In this document: in pieces, positions 8,581 through 16,644 of the stretch
How the letters are laid out: each line of letters opens with the position of its first letter
Numbering within the stretch: position 1 is the first letter of the stretch
Source of the DNA: Singulisphaera sp. GP187
GTDB lineage: Bacteria; Planctomycetota; GCA-002687715
Assembly (NCBI GenBank): GCA_945907755.1
Contig: CAMDTN010000026.1
Span: forward strand, 1-34,233
Direction of reading: 5' to 3'
DNA length: 34,233 nucleotides
The notes under the pieces: generated by a model
The model's input: the letters and a program-made list of their open reading frames with translations, nothing else
What the model was told of the DNA's origin: nothing
Database searches by the model: none
Made by a program: the position numbers and the translations under genes

Positions 8581-9219
8581 ATGTTGGCCCGGCCTCCACA
8601 AGTGCTCTTCGCAGCCTTCGCTGCAGGCGCAGCAGTCATGCTCGCGGAATTGACCGCGCCCCGCGCGCTGGCGCCGCTTTATGGCACGAGTTGGCGCATC
8701 TGGGTGACGATCATCGCGGGCACCATGGCCGCCATGGCGCTGGGCTACTTTCTTGCCGCGCGCTTGCGCCCCGAACAAATCACGCCACGCAAACTTGCGC
8801 GTCTCTTATTCGCAGCCGCAGTGTTGTCTGTGCCCGCCGCCTTCTGCGTGGTGCCACTTGGGTCGCTGTTCGAGCCCACGCCGCTACCACTGGACCAAAT
8901 CAGCAGCATCGACGATGGCTTTGGCGCTTGCCTCATCGTGGTGGCGCTGCTGTTCATGCCCGCCGCCGCGTGCTTGGCCGCTGCTGCCCCACTGTGCGCG
9001 CGGCTCCTGGAAGTGGCGGGCAAAGATTCAGGCAGCGCAGCGGGGCAGGTTCTGTGCGCAGGCACACTTGGGTCAATCTTGGGAACTCTCGCCCCAGTGC
9101 ATTGGCTTTTGGATGGCGTGGGCGTGCGCATGACCTTGCTGGCCGGCGCCTCCATGCCGCTGATCGCCGCCCTGTTCTTGCAACTGGCGGCTCAGTCGCC
9201 GCTGTCGCGCAAAGCGTGA
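8581..9219 (+). CDS. Multi-pass membrane protein resembling the membrane half of fused MFS/spermidine synthase proteins
   Basis: A protein of 212 residues with about six hydrophobic segments. The beginning (AELTAPRALAPLYGTSWRIW, then GTMAAMALGYFLAARL) and the GTLGSILGTLAPVHWLLDGVGVR-like segment near the end follow the membrane region of fused MFS/spermidine synthase proteins. The soluble methyltransferase-like synthase domain that normally follows is absent: the protein ends just after the sixth segment (SPLSRKA). Its role is unknown; a transporter or a partner of a separately encoded synthase are both possible. ATG 8581 is chosen over 8563 because TACGCT (8567-8572) sits 8 nt upstream. Its 3' end overlaps the convergent permease gene by 28 bp. 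Confidence 0.75.
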   Translation: MLARPPQVLFAAFAAGAAVMLAELTAPRALAPLYGTSWRIWVTIIAGTMAAMALGYFLAARLRPEQITPRKLARLLFAAAVLSVPAAFCVVPLGSLFEPTPLPLDQISSIDDGFGACLIVVALLFMPAAACLAAAAPLCARLLEVAGKDSGSAAGQVLCAGTLGSILGTLAPVHWLLDGVGVRMTLLAGASMPLIAALFLQLAAQSPLSRKA

Positions 9220-10883
9220 ACAAAATGTTCTTCGCGCTGCTCGAAGGTGCGCGCAGCGACGAGGCAGCCCGCCACTGCCAACAACGCGCACAGCGCGAGA
9301 ACTAACGGCAGCGTGATGGCGAAGGCCCAAGGTGGCAGCAGTCGTCCGACCACTGGAAAATCCGTCACCGGTGCCAATGCAATTGCGGAAAGCAAACCCG
9401 CCACTGCAAACTCTGGCAAGAAACAGAACAGCTTCACCAAGGTGGTGACACAGCCTTGGCCTTGGCCAGACTTCAGCACGCGCTTGCGATCTGCTGTAGC
9501 CAGCGGATGCGGCCAACGCACAGAAAATACTGCGCCTACAGACACCGCCAGGGTGTGGAAGATGACGATGCCAACGGCCACATGCGGCCAAGTGGACATC
9601 ATCATAAAAGTGTCGCCGGCCATGACGCCTAACAGCATCAACAGCAGCGCCATCAACGCTAGGTCGATAGGAATGGACAGGCCTAGCACCGCCAACATGC
9701 GCCCCGCTATCAGTTGCACGCGCCGCGCTGGGGTCAGCACCAACAACGTCAGCCCTTTGCCGTCAGCTCCGAACAGGCCGTGGTGGAAACTGGCGCGCGC
9801 CAATGCAAACAGCGCCGGGAACCACCACACAAACCACGGCTGCGACGATTCACTTTGCTCGCCCAAGCCCATGAACACCCAAGGCAAGCAGATGAACACC
9901 ACTTGCTGGATCCACTGCATGCGCAGTTGCGGATCGCGCCACAGCAAGCGCAAGTGCAACATCATGCTGGCTGCTACCACGCGCGGCAGGAATGGAATGT
10001 CGGCGCTGTTCTTGTGGGTCACCACCGCGCTTGCCGGTGGTTCCATTTCGCCATCCAACATTTGTTGTAAGCGTGCCGCGCCGAAGCGAAACGCCGCGAA
10101 GGCTGCAAGCAAGCTGAACGCAATGCGCAACGGAGCGAGGCCGCTAAAGTCGCCTTGCCAGAGGTCCACCAAGCCCGCGCTGGGCAGCCATGAATAAAAC
10201 GCGGGCGGCTGCAACTGCATCAACTCTGCGGTGCGCCCAGTGTTGAGGTAATTCATGTCCACCAAGCGGAAACCGATGTAGGCCCCAATGCCCACCAAAC
10301 CGCCCATGATGACGGCGAAGTCGCGCATGCGGCGGCGCGTCATGGCAGTGGACATCAAGAAGAAGATGGCCAGCGAAACGAGGTGCCCCATCACCAACGC
10401 TGCCAACACGCACAGCACACGCACACCGATCAGCAGCACGCCACCGCCTTGCGCCACCAGCACGCCCAACGGTGTAGCCGCGTAGAGCGGGCTCATAACG
10501 GACAGCAACCCCGACAGCACCATTGCGGCAAACACTTCCTTGGCCGCAACGGGCAAGTGCATGATGCGCCCAATGTCGAAGAACTCCGAAACCGCCATGC
10601 CCACCAAAGTCAGCACGCACTGCGCGATGAAGATGGAACCCAGCGCATTGGCCAATAGGCTCGGGCCCAATTCTGGTTGGCGCGAAACGCCGATGGCTGT
10701 GCCAAGAACCATCAAGCCCGCAAAGCCCAGCATCGCCACATTGACGAGGAGTGTGAACACCAATGCCACGGGCTTTGCAGTCCGCGCGCGGAACATCAGC
10801 TTCAGGCGCAGGCCCAGAAGGATCTTGCAGCGTTGCAGTGTGCTCGGCGGGTGTCCGAGCGGAAGCGCGGGGCCGTTGGTCAC
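9192..10883 (-). CDS. ABC transporter permease
   Basis: A protein of 563 residues dominated by about twelve hydrophobic segments, with a cytoplasmic N-terminus (STLQRCKILLGLRLKLMFR) like ABC-2-type export permeases of the large fused kind. It starts at GTG 10883, which overlaps the TGA of the upstream ATPase gene by 4 nt (GTGA), so the two are translationally coupled and must form one transporter. The substrate is not indicated by sequence. The middle carries a soluble loop (residues about 255-300) and a LLWRDPQLRMQW motif near a second membrane block, as in proteins made of two fused permease halves. The 3' end runs 28 bp into the convergent membrane protein gene. Confidence 0.82.
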   Translation of the reverse strand: MTNGPALPLGHPPSTLQRCKILLGLRLKLMFRARTAKPVALVFTLLVNVAMLGFAGLMVLGTAIGVSRQPELGPSLLANALGSIFIAQCVLTLVGMAVSEFFDIGRIMHLPVAAKEVFAAMVLSGLLSVMSPLYAATPLGVLVAQGGGVLLIGVRVLCVLAALVMGHLVSLAIFFLMSTAMTRRRMRDFAVIMGGLVGIGAYIGFRLVDMNYLNTGRTAELMQLQPPAFYSWLPSAGLVDLWQGDFSGLAPLRIAFSLLAAFAAFRFGAARLQQMLDGEMEPPASAVVTHKNSADIPFLPRVVAASMMLHLRLLWRDPQLRMQWIQQVVFICLPWVFMGLGEQSESSQPWFVWWFPALFALARASFHHGLFGADGKGLTLLVLTPARRVQLIAGRMLAVLGLSIPIDLALMALLLMLLGVMAGDTFMMMSTWPHVAVGIVIFHTLAVSVGAVFSVRWPHPLATADRKRVLKSGQGQGCVTTLVKLFCFLPEFAVAGLLSAIALAPVTDFPVVGRLLPPWAFAITLPLVLALCALLAVAGCLVAARTFEQREEHFVHALRDSGD

Positions 10884-11701
10884 AGGAAATCCACGCCGCT
10901 GCCGTTGGTGCGCGCGCCACCTGCCAGATGCACGAACACATCTTCCAAGCTGGCGCTATCGCCCAAGCCCGACTGCACTTTCACTTCAGCGAGCGTGCCG
11001 CACACGCGCAGGCTTCCTTCGGTGATGATCGCCACGCGTGTGCACAGGCGTTCCACCAACTCCAACACATGCGACGAGAAGAACACCGTGACGCCGCGAT
11101 TGACTGCGTCCGTGAGCACGCCGCGAATGGCACGCACGGTGACTGCGTCGATGCCGTTGAAGGGTTCGTCCAAGAAGAGCACGCGTGGCCCGTGCAGCAG
11201 CGCGGCGGCGAGCGCGACTTTCTTGCGCATGCCCATGGAAAAATCCATCAGGATGCGCGAACGGTCGGCGGCAGCCAGCTCCATCAGCTCAAACAGCGCT
11301 TCGCTGCGACGGCGGCCTTCGTCGTTGGGCAAACCATGCAAGCGTGCCACCAACTCCAACATCTCCCGCGGCGTCAGGCGGTCGTACAGCGACGGATCTT
11401 CCGGCAGCACGCCGATGCGGCGGCGCAGTTCCAGCGTTTCGGTGGCGCAGTCGAGGCCCAACACTTTGGCGCTGCCAGCGGTGGGCTTCAGCAAACCGCA
11501 CAACATGCGAATGGTGGTCGATTTCCCTGCGCCGTTGGGGCCCAAGAAGCCAAAGAACTCCCCTGCTTGCACTTCGAGGTCCAATGGCAACACCGCTGTC
11601 TTGGCCCCGAAGTCGCGACGCAACCCAAATGTTTGAACAACCGGTGCTGCGGCACGAATCCCGTGAACCTGAATATCCGGCGCTGTTGCGTCACCTTGCA
11701 T
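10880..11701 (-). CDS. ABC transporter ATP-binding protein
   Basis: A protein of 273 residues, an ABC-2-type exporter ATPase. Walker A GPNGAGKST is at residues 54-62, Walker B (VLFLDEPFNGID) follows, and the H-loop is SSH. The signature is FSMGMRKK in place of LSGGQ, as is usual in this CcmA/NatA-like subfamily (compare YSxGMxQR). A 20-residue N-terminal extension precedes the domain. It is coupled by a 4-nt overlap to the permease. ATG 11701 is preceded by GAGGAT (11708-11713) and by a perfect TTGACA (11730-11735) 16 bp further up, with no Shine-Dalgarno, so the message is probably leaderless. Confidence 0.92.
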   Translation of the reverse strand: MQGDATAPDIQVHGIRAAAPVVQTFGLRRDFGAKTAVLPLDLEVQAGEFFGFLGPNGAGKSTTIRMLCGLLKPTAGSAKVLGLDCATETLELRRRIGVLPEDPSLYDRLTPREMLELVARLHGLPNDEGRRRSEALFELMELAAADRSRILMDFSMGMRKKVALAAALLHGPRVLFLDEPFNGIDAVTVRAIRGVLTDAVNRGVTVFFSSHVLELVERLCTRVAIITEGSLRVCGTLAEVKVQSGLGDSASLEDVFVHLAGGARTNGSGVDFL

Positions 11702-11707
11702 GGATGG

Positions 11708-11758
11708 ATCCTCTCTTGATAGCGGCGCTTGTCAATCCTGCACGCAGCCCGATAGTGT
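11708..11758. promoter_or_regulatory. Divergent promoters with interlocked -35 boxes (ABC ATPase / hutI)
   Basis: Minus strand: TTGACA (11730-11735), 16 bp, GAGGAT (11708-11713), 6 nt to ATG 11701. Plus strand: TTGTCA (11729-11734), 18 bp, TAGTGT (11753-11758), 6 nt to ATG 11765. The two -35 boxes occupy the same seven bases on opposite strands, so polymerase cannot bind both at once. Confidence 0.6.
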
Positions 11759-11764
11759 CCGCAC

Positions 11765-13045
11765 ATGGAAATCGTCATTCGCGGCACTGGCGAGTGGGCC
11801 ACCTTGGACACAGGAGTGGCAGGCCCGCGCGCTGCTCGGCAACTTGAAGATGCTGGCCTACGCCAAGGAGCCAGCGTGCATGTGCGCGACGGTGTCATTC
11901 AACGCGTCGGCGCTGCGGATGAAGTGCCCTCGGCGCTGCCACATTTGCCGGTGCTGGATGTGGGCGCCATGTTGGTCACGCCGGGGTTTGTCGACCCGCA
12001 CACGCACCCCGTGTTCGCGGCCACCCGCGAAGACGAATTCGAACAACGCTGCCGTGGCGTGAGCTACGAGGAAATCGCCAAGCGCGGCGGCGGCATCCGC
12101 AACAGCGCGCGGAAACTGCGCGGCGTGGCGCCACAACAGATGTTGGACGCCGTGCTGGATCGTGCCGACGGCTTCTTGCTGCACGGCACCACCACCATCG
12201 AAGCCAAGAGCGGCTACGGCTTGTCGCTGGATTCCGAACTGGCTTCGCTGCGCGCGATCCGCGACGCCAATGCGGCGCATGCTTTGGATTTCGTGCCTAC
12301 ATTCCTCGGGGCTCACGAAGTGCCCGACGAATTCCGCGCCGATCGCGAGGGTTACATCAGGCTGCTGATCGACAGCATGCTGCCGCAGATCGCACGCGAA
12401 GGCTTAGCCGAAGCCTGCGATGTATTTTGCGAGGCCCATGTGTTCAGCGTGGATGAAGCACGCCGTATTCTGTTGGCTGCGCGCGCGCTGGGTTTGCAAC
12501 TGAAGCTGCACGCCGACGAGATTGCGCCCATCGGTGGTGCGGGCCTTGCAGCCGAACTACACGCACTGAGCGCCGATCACTTGGTCGTTGCATCAGAGCG
12601 CGATCTTGAAGCCATGCGCGACGCTGGTGTCGTGGCCGTGCTGCTGCCCGCAACTTCGCTGTACTTAAACTTGCCGCAAGACGCGCCGGGGCGGCGCATG
12701 CTCGCGCTGGGTTTGGCTCCAGCCTTGGCTACAGATTTCAACCCCGGTTCGTCGCCCACGCGCAACATGTCGTTTGTGCTGTCACTCGCGTGCATCAAGT
12801 ACGGCATGAGCGCGGCGCAAGCACTGGGCGCCGCAACTTGGAATGCGGCGCACGCCATTGGCCGCGGCGGAAAATGCGGCGCCATAGCACCAGGCTTCGT
12901 TGCAGACTTTGCAATATTCAATCTGCCAAACTTGGCATCGCTTCCGTATCACTTCGCAGAGAACCGTGTCCACACGGTGATCAAGCGCGGAGTGCCGGTG
13001 GTGCAGGCAGGGCGGTTGTTGCCCGCTGCACGCAACGGCGGCTGA
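11765..13045 (+). CDS. hutI: Imidazolonepropionase
   Basis: A protein of 426 residues of the amidohydrolase superfamily. HutI hydrolyses imidazolone-5-propionate to N-formimino-L-glutamate, the third step of histidine breakdown, in the cytoplasm. Family marks: metal-binding HTH at residues 79-81 (DPHTHPVF), GTTTIEAKSGYGL around 141-153, LGAHEVP around 181-187, HADE with His249, and TDFNPGSSPT with Asp324. Length and motif positions match the family. No other hut gene (hutH, hutU, hutG) lies in the window, so the pathway genes are scattered here. ATG 11765 has TAGTGT 6 nt upstream and no Shine-Dalgarno (leaderless type). About 310 bp of structured sequence and a strong terminator follow. Confidence 0.96.
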   Translation: MEIVIRGTGEWATLDTGVAGPRAARQLEDAGLRQGASVHVRDGVIQRVGAADEVPSALPHLPVLDVGAMLVTPGFVDPHTHPVFAATREDEFEQRCRGVSYEEIAKRGGGIRNSARKLRGVAPQQMLDAVLDRADGFLLHGTTTIEAKSGYGLSLDSELASLRAIRDANAAHALDFVPTFLGAHEVPDEFRADREGYIRLLIDSMLPQIAREGLAEACDVFCEAHVFSVDEARRILLAARALGLQLKLHADEIAPIGGAGLAAELHALSADHLVVASERDLEAMRDAGVVAVLLPATSLYLNLPQDAPGRRMLALGLAPALATDFNPGSSPTRNMSFVLSLACIKYGMSAAQALGAATWNAAHAIGRGGKCGAIAPGFVADFAIFNLPNLASLPYHFAENRVHTVIKRGVPVVQAGRLLPAARNGG

Positions 13046-13284
13046 CGCCGTCCACTCGACGGCGAGAAAAAACTGCCGCCGGCGCGACATCCGGCTGCTC
13101 CGTGCTGTATGGTGTTCATGTCCCCGTCGAGGGGGCCGTGATCTTGCTGGGGTCGCTTAGCAAGATCGGGACTGGAAGTGCCAACGACGTGTCGGTATTG
13201 AGCGTCCGAGGCTGGCCCAGACCCCGCGCTGTTCCGTGCTTTGCACGGCCCCGGCGCGCCGGTCGCATGAAAGGAGGTGGTTGA

Positions 13285-13320
13285 TTGAAATTTCGTGAAC
13301 TGAGAGGTTCCCCCACCTGA
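13285..13320 (+). CDS. Possible 11-codon leader peptide
   Basis: TTG at 13285 begins 11 codons (MKFRELRGSPT) ending in TGA 13318-13320. AAAGGAGGTG at 13270-13279 is close to a perfect anti-16S match and ends 5 nt before the TTG. The stop overlaps the first arm of a hairpin (CCTGAG pairing with CTCAGG), and a terminator follows 35 bp later, which is the layout of a translation-controlled attenuator. Evidence is layout only; no homologue is known to me. Confidence 0.35.
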   Translation: MKFRELRGSPT

Positions 13321-13354
13321 GGCCGACGGGCCTCGCTCAGGGAAACCTGATTGT

Positions 13355-13393
13355 TGCCGACCGGCGTAAGTATGCCGGTCGGCATTATTTTTT
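13355..13393 (+). terminator. Strong Rho-independent terminator
   Basis: An 11-bp perfect stem (13355-13365 with 13374-13384), 8-nt loop, followed by TTATTTTTT. It ends transcripts coming from hutI or from the structured region, and isolates them from the operon at 13670. Confidence 0.9.
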
Positions 13394-13669
13394 GCGCGCT
13401 CGCGCGCCGCAAAGGCGGACCGCGTTCGAACACGCCTGATGCTGTGCGCCGAATGAACCTCGGCATTCTCCCAGCCGATAGAACCACATGGTCCGTCCTG
13501 TGTTCTTGAACGCGTCAATCAGAGAGCGAGTCTCAGTGCCTACATGCTGTTTCGACTATTAAAATAGCCTTGTTACAGCCTTGCCATAATCGCAGAATGC
13601 GGCGGCTCGTTAGGTGCTCTGCACTTGCGACGCCATGGTTCCCCGTCCCATGAAGTGAGGTTTCCTGCT

Positions 13670-15385
13670 GTGCTTCGAATCACCCTTGCCGCTCTCTTTT
13701 TCGCTGCGGGGCTCAGTGCCCAAACCATCACAGGCACCATAGTCACCAACCTCGGAGTGCCTGTTGCGAATGTCACCTTAGAGTTCAGCAACGGTGCTGT
13801 GCCACTAACTCCACTGACCAACGCTCTCGGGCAATTCAGTTGCACCGTTCCAGTGGGCACCTACGACATCACCATGGTGCCATCCGATAACACGCTTGCG
13901 CCGCGACAGTTCCTAGGCGTGGTCTTAGGCGTCGTGAACATGGGCACCATCGTGTTGCAGCCAGGCATTGCGCTGTCGGGCACGGTAATGGCGGGCGGCC
14001 TGCCACTCTCTGGCGCCGACATCAATGTTTATGACGCAGTCACCGGCGTGAAGCTGTTCATTCAGAATGACTCCACGAGTGCGCTGGGCACCTACACCGT
14101 CATCGTGCCCGCAGGCGCCTTCAATGTGCGCGGTGCGCCGCCAGCAGGATTGATCTTGGTGGCACAGATGTTCAGCAACATCAGTGTGTTCGCCACAACA
14201 ACCTTGCCGACCATGACCCTACCCGCAGGCGTGGTGCTGAGCGGCAATGTGCGCCACTCCATCACGAATGCCGCCCTCGTTGATGTGGACATTGATGTCG
14301 ACAACTACTTCACCGGCGTACGCGTCCAGACACCTTCAGACAACACCGACTCATTGGGCAACTTCAGTGTCATCGTGCCTGTGGGCGTCTTCAATATCAC
14401 GCTCGATCCACCGCCCACCATGGCGCTGCTCGCACGGCAATTCTTCGGCATCCCCGTAGGCGGCACCACCAACGCCGGCGTGCTGACGCTCCAACCAGGC
14501 TTCACCATCACAGGCACTGTGGTGGGTGCTTTGAGCGCGCCGCAGAGCGCATGCAATTTGGATGTCGACACTTATCCCGGTGGGTTCCGCATGTACACCG
14601 CGAATGACAGCACCACCGCCACCGGAACTTTCATCATGGTGGTGCCCGCTGGCACCTACACCCTGGCTGTGCATGCGCCCATCGGCTCCACCTATGTCGG
14701 CACGCGCACAGCCAGCTTCGTCGTCGGTGCCAACACCAACCTCGGCACCATCACGCTGCAGCAAGGCGTGCTTTTCAGCGGTGCGGTGACGAACTGGTTC
14801 GGGCTTCCTGAGCAGGACTGCGACATCGATGTGTATAGCCCAACAACTCTCGCAGAGTTGGTGCTGACCGGCGATGCCACCTCGGCCAACGGCAGCTACA
14901 GCGTGCGCGTGCCTCAAGGCACTTGGGGCGTGCTGTTCAAGTCGCGCAAGACTTCACTGGTGGCGGACAGCACCTATGCGAGCGTCAGCATCGGTGCTGG
15001 CGGCGGTGTGCTTTCACCTGTGCTGGGCCTGAAGCAAATTATGGTGTATCTCGACGGCGCATCGCCCAGCATGATCATCCCTCAGGGTGGTTCAGTGCCA
15101 GTGATTGCCGCCATCTATGTGCCCGGCGGTCTTAGCCCGACCACTGGCAGCCTGCAGCTTTATCTGATGGATCCCAACGGAGTCGAAACGCCGCTGTACG
15201 CACCACTGCCACTGTCACTTCCCGCGCAGTTCTTCGCCATGTGGCAAGGGTTGCCGCTGCCCTTGGCCCCTGTCAACGCCGCTTTCCTTGGAAAACAGTT
15301 CAAGTTGAAGGCGCGGATCAGCAATGGTGCCGCAGTGAACCCTGTCATCTACGACAGCGACGAATTCAGTTTCACCATTCAGTAG
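13670..15385 (+). CDS. Secreted protein with five tandem carboxypeptidase-regulatory-like domains
   Basis: A protein of 571 residues. Signal peptide MLRITLAALFFAAGLSAQ, then five repeats of about 85-90 residues at roughly 19-98, 99-187, 188-277, 278-367 and 368-455. Each has the pattern of a strand with xSGxV, a VDV/INV strand, a D-S/D-T turn, a LGxYxVxVPxGxY strand and LGTITLQxG, as in CarboxypepD_reg/Cna-B-like transthyretin-fold domains. Residues 456-571 are a different beta domain (LQLYLMDPNG). These folds usually serve as stalks or glycan/protein-binding spacers, so a surface role is likely. GTG 13670 is preferred over TTG 13625 because it starts directly at the signal peptide and has GTGAGG 9 nt upstream. 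It ends 6 bp before the glycosyltransferase gene and so is probably the first gene of the export operon. Confidence 0.82.
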   Translation: MLRITLAALFFAAGLSAQTITGTIVTNLGVPVANVTLEFSNGAVPLTPLTNALGQFSCTVPVGTYDITMVPSDNTLAPRQFLGVVLGVVNMGTIVLQPGIALSGTVMAGGLPLSGADINVYDAVTGVKLFIQNDSTSALGTYTVIVPAGAFNVRGAPPAGLILVAQMFSNISVFATTTLPTMTLPAGVVLSGNVRHSITNAALVDVDIDVDNYFTGVRVQTPSDNTDSLGNFSVIVPVGVFNITLDPPPTMALLARQFFGIPVGGTTNAGVLTLQPGFTITGTVVGALSAPQSACNLDVDTYPGGFRMYTANDSTTATGTFIMVVPAGTYTLAVHAPIGSTYVGTRTASFVVGANTNLGTITLQQGVLFSGAVTNWFGLPEQDCDIDVYSPTTLAELVLTGDATSANGSYSVRVPQGTWGVLFKSRKTSLVADSTYASVSIGAGGGVLSPVLGLKQIMVYLDGASPSMIIPQGGSVPVIAAIYVPGGLSPTTGSLQLYLMDPNGVETPLYAPLPLSLPAQFFAMWQGLPLPLAPVNAAFLGKQFKLKARISNGAAVNPVIYDSDEFSFTIQ

Positions 15386-15391
15386 CGCGCC

Positions 15392-16639
15392 ATGCACAAC
15401 GGACCTCGCATCCTCTGCTACAGCCACGACACCTACGGGCTTGGGCACTTGCGTCGCAATCTGCTGTTGGCGGAACACTTCAGCAACGCTTGCCCGAAGC
15501 GGCCATCCATTCTGATCGCCACGGGCAGCACCCGCGCTGGTTCGTTCCCAATGCCGCCGGGCACCGACACACTGAAGTTGCCGTGCATCACCAAGCGCAC
15601 TGATGGCAGCTACGCGCCACGCTCTCTGGAGGGCAGCCTCGAGGAAGTGTTGGCGTTGCGCGGCCGCCTGCTCTTGGCTGCCGTGAACGCGTTCCAGCCG
15701 CATTTCCTGTTTGTAGACCATGTGCCTGCAGGTTTGCTTGGCGAGTTACGCGAAACGCTGCACCATGTGGCGGGGATGCCGCGGCGTCCCTTCCTGTGCT
15801 TGGGGCTGCGCGACATCATCGACGAGAAACAGCGCGTTCTGTCCGAATGGCAGCGTGACGGCGTGAATGAAGTGTTGCCGCTTTACGACCGCATCTTCGT
15901 CTACGGCGACGGGCAATTGGGCAGCAGCGCCAAGGAACTCGGGCTGGAGGAGCGCTTCCCGGGCAAGGTGATTCACACGGGCTATCTCGCACGCCCACGC
16001 GCCGTCGCGCGAGCGGATGCTTTTGCGCCGTATCAACCGCGCGGCACCGAGATGCCCAGGTTTCCGCTAGGGCAGGCGCCTGTGGTGCTTGTCACCACGG
16101 GCGGTGGTGGCGACGGCCACGAAGTGCTGCGCCACTACGCCAGCTTCCTCGAGTCGCACACCAAACCTTTGCCATTCCACAGCCTCGTGGTCGGTGGCCC
16201 GCTGCTCTCACACCGCCGCACCGACGAACTGCGCCTGCGCTTCGCATCCATGACACACTCCGTCGTCTTCACCGACTTTGTTGAAGACATGGACGTGCGC
16301 ATCGCGAATGCAGCCGCCGTGGTTTGCATGGCGGGCTACAACACCGTGTCTGAAGTGTTGGCCGCGGGCACACCGGCCTTGCTGGTGCCGCGCGATGGGC
16401 CGCGCTTGGAACAGATTCAGCGCGCTAACCTGATGGCCGCGCGTGGCAGTTGCCGCACCGCACGCCTAGCGGAACTGTCGCCGCAACTATTGGACGCATT
16501 CCTCGGTGATGCCCTCAGCGGCCACTGGAAGCCCAGCGCACCACCCAACCTCGCGGGGCGCGAGCGCGTCTGCGCTGAAATGGCCGCGCTGATGGAAGGC
16601 GCGTTCAGCAAGACTCCTGCGCCCGTCGGAGGCGCGTGA
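15392..16639 (+). CDS. Predicted glycosyltransferase (COG4671-like, GT-B fold)
   Basis: A protein of 415 residues with a GT-B two-domain layout. The N-terminal HDTYGLGHLRRN motif (residues 12-23) and the C-terminal VTTGGGGDGHEVL (around 234-246), then FTDFVEDM and AGYNTVSEVLAAGTPALLVPR follow the MurG-like/COG4671 predicted glycosyltransferases. These transfer a sugar from a nucleotide donor to a lipid or glycan acceptor on the cytoplasmic side; donor and acceptor are not predictable here. No membrane segment or signal peptide. Second gene of the operon: 6 bp after the repeat-domain protein and 5 bp before the next glycosyltransferase. Confidence 0.85.
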   Translation: MHNGPRILCYSHDTYGLGHLRRNLLLAEHFSNACPKRPSILIATGSTRAGSFPMPPGTDTLKLPCITKRTDGSYAPRSLEGSLEEVLALRGRLLLAAVNAFQPHFLFVDHVPAGLLGELRETLHHVAGMPRRPFLCLGLRDIIDEKQRVLSEWQRDGVNEVLPLYDRIFVYGDGQLGSSAKELGLEERFPGKVIHTGYLARPRAVARADAFAPYQPRGTEMPRFPLGQAPVVLVTTGGGGDGHEVLRHYASFLESHTKPLPFHSLVVGGPLLSHRRTDELRLRFASMTHSVVFTDFVEDMDVRIANAAAVVCMAGYNTVSEVLAAGTPALLVPRDGPRLEQIQRANLMAARGSCRTARLAELSPQLLDAFLGDALSGHWKPSAPPNLAGRERVCAEMAALMEGAFSKTPAPVGGA

Positions 16640-16644
16640 TCTGA

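Larger units (their letters stand above)
13046..13669 (+). other. Structured intergenic region; possible small RNA with leader-type ORF
   Basis: 624 bp without a standard gene. It contains hairpins at 13122-13134 (CCCC/GGGG), 13140-13148 with 13159-13167 (9 bp perfect) and 13234-13239 with 13243-13248 (6 bp, TTT loop), then an 11-codon ORF with an excellent Shine-Dalgarno, mutually exclusive pairings around 13306-13350, and an intrinsic terminator at 13355-13393. Beyond the terminator (13394-13669) there is a GCGC-rich inverted repeat and the leader of the next gene; no consensus promoter was clear there. It matches no RNA family I can name with confidence. Confidence 0.5.

Noticed and set aside
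9192-9219. Frameshift suspected from the 28-bp overlap of two genes
   Set aside because: The genes are convergent, and both end in plausible C-termini; short convergent overlaps also occur at 31324-31334.
13267-13320. Second possible Sec codon: MKGGG then TGA (13282-13284) in frame with the 11-codon ORF
   Set aside because: The GGG-TGA resembles selD only by chance. The peptide has no selenoprotein similarity, and the Shine-Dalgarno fits initiation at the TTG right after the TGA.
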